64,000 nucleotides of DNA, from contig JAIXWG010000007.1 in assembly GCA_027482245.1 (NCBI GenBank), forward strand, positions 1 to 64,000. The letters run 5' to 3'. The DNA is from Acetobacteraceae bacterium. GTDB lineage: Bacteria; Pseudomonadota; Alphaproteobacteria; Acetobacterales; Acetobacteraceae. Below, in pieces: positions 58,410 to 64,000 of this stretch. Below the pieces are notes generated by a model. That model made no database searches and had not been told where the DNA came from. It saw only the letters and a program-made list of their open reading frames with translations. A program made the position numbers and the translations under genes. Within the stretch, counting starts at the first letter, position 1. Every line of letters begins with the position of its first letter.

Positions 58410-59650
58410 TGGACGGGCATACGATGCCGGGCATCGATCTTGCAGCGATCCGGGCCGATTTCCCGATCCTGTCGGAGACGGTGCGCGGCAAGAAGTTCAC
58501 GTTCCTGGACAGCGGTGCCTCCGCCCAGAAGCCGCGCCAGGTGATCGGCGCGATGGTGCGGATGATGGAGACGGCCTACGCCAACGTCCATCGCGGTGCC
58601 TACCACATGAGCGAGCAGGCGACCGAGGCCTATGAGGCCGCGCGCCGCGCCGTGCAGCGCTTCCTGAATGCGGGCGACGAGCGCGAGATCGTCTTCACGG
58701 GCAGCAGCACCAACGCCATCAACCTGGTCGCGCACAGCTACGGGCGCGGCGTGATGAAGCCGGGCCAGGCGGTCGTGATCTCCGAGATGGAGCACCACGC
58801 GAACCTCGTTCCCTGGCAGATGCTGCGCGACGCGCATGGCATCGAGCTGCGGGTCTGCCGCATCACCGATGCCGGTGAGCTGGACATGGACGACCTCGCC
58901 GCGAAGCTCGCGGATGGCAAGGTCGGCCTCGTCGCCGTCACGCATATGTCGAACGTGCTCGGCACCGTGACGCCGGCTGAGCGCATCGCGCGCATGGCGC
59001 ATGAGGCCGGCGCGAAGGTGCTGTTCGATGGCAGCCAGGCCGCGGTGCATCGCCGCGTGGATGTGCGGGCGATCGACGCGGATTTCTACGTCTTCACCGG
59101 CCACAAGCTCTATGGCCCCACGGGCATCGGCGTGCTCTACGCCAAGGCCGCGCTGCTCGAATCCATGCCGCCTTTCCTCGGCGGCGGCGACATGATTGCC
59201 GAGGTGACCTTCGAGAAGTCGATCTGGGCGCCGATCCCGGCAAAGTTCGAGGCCGGGACGCCGCCGATCATCGAGGCGATCGGCCTGCACGCCGCCATCG
59301 ACTATGTCGAGGCCATCGGCATGCCGGCGATCGAGGCGCATGAGCGCGCCCTGGTCGACCGCGCCATGGCCCGCCTGCCGCATATCGAGGGCGTCACGCT
59401 GCTCGGCCGCGCGCAGGATCGCGGCGGCGTCTTCGCCTTCGCGCTCGACACCGCCCATGCGCATGACGTGGCCACGCTGCTGGATCGCGCCGGCATCGCG
59501 GTGCGCTCCGGCCGCCATTGCGCGGAACCGCTGCACGCCCGCTTCAACGTCGAGAGCACCTGCCGCGCCTCCTTCGGCCTCTACACCACGCCGGAGGAAG
59601 TCGATCTCCTTGCTGACGCGTTGGGGCAGGCGAGGGAGTTCTTCCGATGA
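58409..59650 (+). CDS. sufS: Cysteine desulfurase SufS
   Basis: FLDSGASAQKPRQVI, GSSTNAINLVAHSYG, FTGHKLYGPTGIGVLYAK, SGRHCAEPLHARF. Confidence 0.96.
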   Translation: MDGHTMPGIDLAAIRADFPILSETVRGKKFTFLDSGASAQKPRQVIGAMVRMMETAYANVHRGAYHMSEQATEAYEAARRAVQRFLNAGDEREIVFTGSSTNAINLVAHSYGRGVMKPGQAVVISEMEHHANLVPWQMLRDAHGIELRVCRITDAGELDMDDLAAKLADGKVGLVAVTHMSNVLGTVTPAERIARMAHEAGAKVLFDGSQAAVHRRVDVRAIDADFYVFTGHKLYGPTGIGVLYAKAALLESMPPFLGGGDMIAEVTFEKSIWAPIPAKFEAGTPPIIEAIGLHAAIDYVEAIGMPAIEAHERALVDRAMARLPHIEGVTLLGRAQDRGGVFAFALDTAHAHDVATLLDRAGIAVRSGRHCAEPLHARFNVESTCRASFGLYTTPEEVDLLADALGQAREFFR

Positions 59651-59655
59651 GCCGC

Positions 59656-59689
59656 TGCGATGGTCGCAGGCTGGCGGGCTTCGGCCCGC
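59656..59689. promoter_or_regulatory. Two hairpins between sufS and sufU (TGCGA-tgg-TCGCA; GCGGGC-ttcg-GCCCGC)
   Basis: Perfect stems at 59656-59668 and 59674-59689, the second with a UUCG loop. Confidence 0.6.
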
Positions 59690-59717
59690 TGGCCGGAGAG
59701 CTGAATCGGAGCGGCAG

Positions 59718-60194
59718 ATGACCGGACTGTTCGACGACCTGCGGGACCTATACCAGGAAGTCATCCTGGACCACGGTCGCAAGCCGCGGAACTTCCGGCG
59801 GCTGGACGATGCCGACCGCACCGCGCGGGGCGACAACCCGATGTGTGGCGACCGGATGGAGCTGTTCCTGAGGATGGCACCGGATGGCTCCATCGCGGAT
59901 GCCGCCTTCCAGGGCCGGGGCTGCGCCATCTCCATGGCCAGCGCCTCGCTGATGACCGACACGGTGAAGGGCAAGACGCCCGCGCAGGCGCACGCCATGA
60001 GCGACGGCTTCCGCACGCTGGCCATGACGGGCACCTGCCCCGAATGCGGCGGCGACATCGCTGAGGAGATGGAGCGCCTGGCGCCCCTTTCCGGCGTGCA
60101 TGACTTCCCGAGCCGCGTGAAGTGCGCGACGCTGGCCTGGCACACCTTGAACGCCGCCCTCGACGGCGAGGCGAAGGAGGCGAGCAGTGAGTGA
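59718..60194 (+). CDS. sufU: SufU-type Fe-S assembly protein
   Basis: DLYQEVILDHGRKPRNF, NPMCGDRMELFL, GRGCAISMASASLMTD, FPSRVKCATLAWHTL. Confidence 0.94.
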   Translation: MTGLFDDLRDLYQEVILDHGRKPRNFRRLDDADRTARGDNPMCGDRMELFLRMAPDGSIADAAFQGRGCAISMASASLMTDTVKGKTPAQAHAMSDGFRTLAMTGTCPECGGDIAEEMERLAPLSGVHDFPSRVKCATLAWHTLNAALDGEAKEASSE

Positions 60195-60558
60195 GACGCC
60201 GACCCTGCCCAGTCACGGCACCTGGACGCCGGAAGGCTCCACGGAGCCGCCGGTGAAGGTGCATGAGGATGCGGTCATCGCCGTCCTCAAGACTGTCTTC
60301 GACCCGGAGATCCCCGTCGACATCTACGAACTCGGCCTGATCTACGCGGTCGAGATCGGCGATGACGGGCACGTCAAGGTCGAGATGACGTTGACCACGC
60401 CCTCCTGCCCCTCGGCGCAGGAACTGCCGAGCCAGGCGGAGGAAGCGGTCCGCGCCGTGCCCGGTGTGACCGACGTGACGGTCGAGGTCGTCTGGGATCC
60501 GCCCTGGGACCAGAGCCGGATGAGCGAGGATGCGCGCCTCGCTCTCAACATGTACTGA
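60187..60558 (+). CDS. sufT: SUF system assembly protein SufT (DUF59/MIP18-like)
   Basis: VLKTVFDPEIPVDIYELGLIYAVEI; MTLTTPSCPSAQELP. Confidence 0.94.
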   Translation: MSETPTLPSHGTWTPEGSTEPPVKVHEDAVIAVLKTVFDPEIPVDIYELGLIYAVEIGDDGHVKVEMTLTTPSCPSAQELPSQAEEAVRAVPGVTDVTVEVVWDPPWDQSRMSEDARLALNMY

Positions 60559-60579
60559 TGCCAGCGTGAGGGTGAACCC

Positions 60580-60951
60580 ATGACCACCACCATCGACGCG
60601 CCCATCCGCCCGAAACAGGCCCTGCCGCCGCTGATGACGCTGTCCGACGGCGCGGCGGAACGGCTCCGCGCCCTCTACGAGAAGGGGGAGGCGGGGAAGC
60701 TTCTCCGCATCGCGGTGAAGACCAAGGGCTGCTCCGGCATGTCCTACGACCTGTCCTGGGTCGATGGCGCGGGTCCGGGGGATGAGGTCGTGACCGACAA
60801 GGGCCTGACGATCCTGGTGGATCGCAAGGCGACGCTGTTCCTGATCGGTACGGTGATGGACTACGAGGTGAAGGCCATGTCCGCCGGCTTCACCTTCACC
60901 AACCCGAACGAGAAGGGCCGCTGCGGCTGCGGCGAGAGCTTCCACGTCTGA
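60580..60951 (+). CDS. sufA: A-type Fe-S carrier / iron-sulfur cluster assembly accessory protein
   Basis: IAVKTKGCSGMSYDLSWV; FTNPNEKGRCGCGESFHV C-terminus. Confidence 0.93.
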   Translation: MTTTIDAPIRPKQALPPLMTLSDGAAERLRALYEKGEAGKLLRIAVKTKGCSGMSYDLSWVDGAGPGDEVVTDKGLTILVDRKATLFLIGTVMDYEVKAMSAGFTFTNPNEKGRCGCGESFHV

Positions 60952-61008
60952 CGGCCCACGTCTGACGGATTGTGACGGTGCCTTGGCGCGGATCGGCCGC
61001 CGCGCCAC

Positions 61009-62115
61009 ATGCGGGGTTCCAACGCCGGAACCCCGCCCTTGCCGCCTCACCCCATCACCCGCCGCCGCCTGGCCACGCTGCTGGCCGCCATTCCCGTCCT
61101 CGGTGCCTGCGTGAGCACGGGCGGGGGCAGTGACTATTATGCGGGCCCTGTCTCCGACCATTTCGACGGAAGCCGGTTCTTCAATCCCGGCGGCGAGTCG
61201 CCGCGCGGCTTCACGCAGCTGCTGCGCTGGCAGCTGACGGAAACCAAGACGGCCTGGCCGGAGAGCTTCCCGAGTCCCTTCCCGCAGGACACGCCCCCCG
61301 CCCGCGTCGAGGGCAGCGCGCTGCGCATCAGCTTCGTCGGCCACGCCACCTTCCTGATCCAGGGCGCCGGCCTCAACATCCTGACCGATCCCGTCTTCTC
61401 CGACCGCGCGAGCCCCTTCAGCTTCTACGGCCCGAAGCGCGTGAATGCGCCGGGCATCGATTTCGCTGTCCTGCCGAAGATCGACGTCGTGCTGCTTTCC
61501 CACGCGCATTACGACCACATGGATGTCGATACGCTGCGGCGGCTGTGGGAACGCGACCGTCCGCGCATCCTGGCACCGCTCGGCAATGACGTGATCCTGC
61601 GCGGCCACCACCCCGCCATGGGGGTGAAGACGATGGACTGGCACGATCAGCGTGACCTTGGCCGCGGCGTGACGACGACGCTCGAGGCGGTGCATCACTG
61701 GTCAGCCCGCGGCGTCTTCGACCGCAACCACGCGCTGTGGGGCGGATTCGTGCTGAAGGGCATCGGCGATGGCATCTTCTTCGCCGGCGACACGGGTTTC
61801 GACCAGGGCCGCCCCTTCCGCCGCGTTGCGCAGCGCCATCCTGGCCTCGGCGTGGCACTGCTGCCGATCGGGGCCTATGAGCCGCGCTGGTTCATGGCGC
61901 CGCAGCACATGAACCCCGATGACGCGGTGCAGGGCTTCCAGCTGCTCGGCGCGCGCCAGGCGCTGGGCTACCACTGGGGCACCTTCAACCTGACGAATGA
62001 GGGCGTGGATAGTCCGCCTGCCGACCTCGCCACGGCACTCGCCGCGAAGGGCGTGGAGGCCGCGCGCTTCATCGCCGCGCGGCCCGGCCTTGTCTGGACG
62101 AACGCGGTCGCCTGA
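61009..62115 (+). CDS. MBL fold hydrolase (UlaG / NAPE-PLD-like), probable lipoprotein; start uncertain
   Basis: RRRLATLLAAIPVLGACVS lipobox; SFVGHATFLIQGAGLNILTDPVFSDRASPFSFYGPKRVNAPG; LLSHAHYDHMD. Confidence 0.9.
   Translation: MRGSNAGTPPLPPHPITRRRLATLLAAIPVLGACVSTGGGSDYYAGPVSDHFDGSRFFNPGGESPRGFTQLLRWQLTETKTAWPESFPSPFPQDTPPARVEGSALRISFVGHATFLIQGAGLNILTDPVFSDRASPFSFYGPKRVNAPGIDFAVLPKIDVVLLSHAHYDHMDVDTLRRLWERDRPRILAPLGNDVILRGHHPAMGVKTMDWHDQRDLGRGVTTTLEAVHHWSARGVFDRNHALWGGFVLKGIGDGIFFAGDTGFDQGRPFRRVAQRHPGLGVALLPIGAYEPRWFMAPQHMNPDDAVQGFQLLGARQALGYHWGTFNLTNEGVDSPPADLATALAAKGVEAARFIAARPGLVWTNAVA
61011..61036. terminator. Strong hairpin GCGGGGTTCC-aacgcc-GGAACCCCGC after sufA
   Basis: 10-bp perfect stem 60 bp after sufA, overlapping the first ATG of the next ORF. 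Confidence 0.55.
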
Positions 62116-62118
62116 TCC

Positions 62119-64000
62119 TCAGGCGATCAGCACGAAGGAACTCGCGGTCAGCGTCGCGCCGGTGAGTTCCGCGATCACGGTCACGCCGCCTGCCGTGGCG
62201 CCGTTGCTGTCCCAGCTCAGCAGATGCGTGTCCGTGGCGAAGACGAACTGCGCCAGGGACCCGACCGCCATCGCCCCCGCGCCGATCTGCAGGCGCGATG
62301 CCGCCGCCAGGTTCATGCCCGCCACCAGCCCGCCACCGAAGCCGGAAGCGGAGATCTGAATGATGTCCTCGCCCAGCGTGAAGTCGGCGATGCGGTCGGC
62401 GCCATCGGTCGGGCGGATGAAGCGGAACGCATCGGCGCCCGCACCGCCGGTCAGCACATCGGCGCCGAGCCCGCCGACGAGCGTGTCATCGCCATCGCCG
62501 CCCAGCATGGTGTCGTTGCCGGCAAGGCCCTGGAGCAGGTTTGCGCCGGCGTTGCCGGTGACGACATTCGCATCGGCATTGCCGGTGCCGTTCAGCGCGT
62601 CGCTGCCGGTCAGCACCAGCTTCTCGACATTGACGACGAGGACGAAGGCGATGGAGGCGTGGACGGTATCGATGCCGCCGCCCGCCGCCTCCACCACCCT
62701 GTCGCCCAGGCTGTCCACCACGTAGTCGTCATCGCCCAGGCCGCCGGTCATCACGTCATTGCCCAGGCCGCCATCGAGCGTGTCGTTGCCGGTGCCGGCG
62801 GTGAGGGAGTCGTTGCCATCCAGGCCGCGCAGCCAGTTCGCGCCGTCATTGCCGGTGAGGGCGTTCGCAAGGGCATTGCCCGTGCCGGCCAGATTGCCGC
62901 TGCCGGTCAGCACGAGGTTCTCCACCTCGCTGGCCAGGATCCAATCCACCGAACTGCGCACGAGGTCGATGCCGCTCGCGGCGTCCTCCACCACCGTGTC
63001 GCCAGCGTCGTCCACGATGTAGACATCGTTGCCGAGGCCGCCGGCCAGCCGGTCCGCCCCGGTCCCGCCATCCAGTGTGTCGCCGCCCGCACCGCCCTGC
63101 AGCGTATCCGCCCCGCCGAGACCGCGCAGCAGGTTGGCGCCGGCATTGCCGCCGATCAGGTTGGCGTCGTCATTCCCCGTGCCGCTGGTGGCGGTGCCGG
63201 CCAGCAGCAGTGCCTCCATGGCCGTACCCAGCGTCCAGGATACCGCGGCCACCACCGTGTCCGCGCCGTCGCCGGGCTGCTCGATGACCTGCTGGTTCGT
63301 GGCGTAGACATAGTAGAGGTCGTCGCCGCTGCCGCCGGCCAGCGTATCGGCGCCGAGGCCGGCATCCAGCGTGTCGTTGCCACCCATCCCCTGCAGCAGG
63401 TCGTTGCCCGCGGCGCCGGCCAGGGAGTTCGCGCCGGCATTGCCGATCAGCTCATTCGCCAGCGCATTGCCGGTGCCGTTGATCGCGGCCGTGCCGGCCA
63501 GGGTCAGCGCTTCCAGGTTTGCGCCGAGGGTCCAGCTGACATGGGCAACGACCCGGTCGAAGCCTTGCGCTGTGCCTTCGCCGATGATCGTCCCGGCCTC
63601 TCGCACGATGTAGGTGTCGTCGCCGACGCCGCCGATGAGGCTGTCGGCACCGCTGCCGCCATCCAGCGTATCCGCGCCCGCGCCGCCGATCAGGGTGTCG
63701 TTGCCGTCCCCGCCGGACAGGGCGTTGTCGGCGATATTGCCGGTGATGCGGTCATTCCCGGCGCCGCCGATCGCATCCTCGATCAGCGACCGCGCATCGC
63801 CCTGGTACTGCATGGCGTTGAAGATGTTGCCGCGGGCGAACTTGCCCGTGCCGAGCATGGCGAGCTGCGCCGTGCTCGCGACCGACCAGCCGCCCGGCGT
63901 CAGGTCGATGGTGACGCCGCCCGCATAGTTGGAGAGGTCGTAGGTATCGTGCCCGCCGCCATCCCAGATCGTCAGGAAGATGCGGTTGCCGCCCGGGGCG
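62119..64000 (-). CDS. Calcium-binding RTX repeat protein with M10 C-terminal-like segment, truncated at the right window edge
   Basis: Many GGxGxDxL nonapeptides; frame remains open to 64000 with TIWDGGGHDTYDLSNYAGGVTIDLTPG...IEDAIGGAGNDRITGN. Confidence 0.9.
   Translation of the reverse strand, partial: APGGNRIFLTIWDGGGHDTYDLSNYAGGVTIDLTPGGWSVASTAQLAMLGTGKFARGNIFNAMQYQGDARSLIEDAIGGAGNDRITGNIADNALSGGDGNDTLIGGAGADTLDGGSGADSLIGGVGDDTYIVREAGTIIGEGTAQGFDRVVAHVSWTLGANLEALTLAGTAAINGTGNALANELIGNAGANSLAGAAGNDLLQGMGGNDTLDAGLGADTLAGGSGDDLYYVYATNQQVIEQPGDGADTVVAAVSWTLGTAMEALLLAGTATSGTGNDDANLIGGNAGANLLRGLGGADTLQGGAGGDTLDGGTGADRLAGGLGNDVYIVDDAGDTVVEDAASGIDLVRSSVDWILASEVENLVLTGSGNLAGTGNALANALTGNDGANWLRGLDGNDSLTAGTGNDTLDGGLGNDVMTGGLGDDDYVVDSLGDRVVEAAGGGIDTVHASIAFVLVVNVEKLVLTGSDALNGTGNADANVVTGNAGANLLQGLAGNDTMLGGDGDDTLVGGLGADVLTGGAGADAFRFIRPTDGADRIADFTLGEDIIQISASGFGGGLVAGMNLAAASRLQIGAGAMAVGSLAQFVFATDTHLLSWDSNGATAGGVTVIAELTGATLTASSFVLIA

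Noticed and set aside
58169-61698. Long minus-strand ORFs across the suf operon
   Set aside because: The plus strand carries the canonical sufS-U-T-A genes.
62360-63928. Series of Pro/Ser-rich plus-strand ORFs
   Set aside because: Antisense shadows of the RTX GGxGxD repeats.

Overview
The window is a high-GC (about 70%) alphaproteobacterial chromosomal segment, probably Acetobacteraceae/Rhodospirillales by protein flavour (inference). It is densely coded, with about 55 credible CDSs. I saw no rRNA, tRNA, CRISPR array or transposase. Main blocks are: (1) aminotransferase-hom-glpX-recJ; (2) a catabolic module with a Bug-type receptor, cyclase, fumarylacetoacetase and a divergent GntR regulator; (3) a small lower-GC accessory islet at 11.0-12.9 kb with an overlapping pair of unknown genes, one carrying a PD-(D/E)XK-like motif, plus a papain-like cysteine protease interrupted by an in-frame TGA; (4) a 721-aa protein with about 18-20 tandem 16-aa repeats; (5) zinc-type ABC genes with a Zur-like box and an untracked 39-aa ORF; (6) a nucleotide-sugar cassette; (7) a histidine kinase, an M81 peptidase and a peptide SBP; (8) a strongly divergent PEP-carboxylase-like protein; (9) a possible lipid-linked sugar module (SMR, GT2, methyltransferase, GT-C); (10) an acyl-CoA operon; (11) a taurine/nitrate-type ABC system; (12) a complete Rrf2-sufBCDSUTA operon; (13) an RTX/M10_C-type protein running off the right edge. 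Strongest candidates for follow-up are the array of consecutive hairpins after recJ, the unknown gene pair at 11.1-12.2 kb, the 16-aa repeat protein, the PEPC-like protein with altered catalytic loops, and the possibly leaderless Zur-box/small-ORF arrangement.
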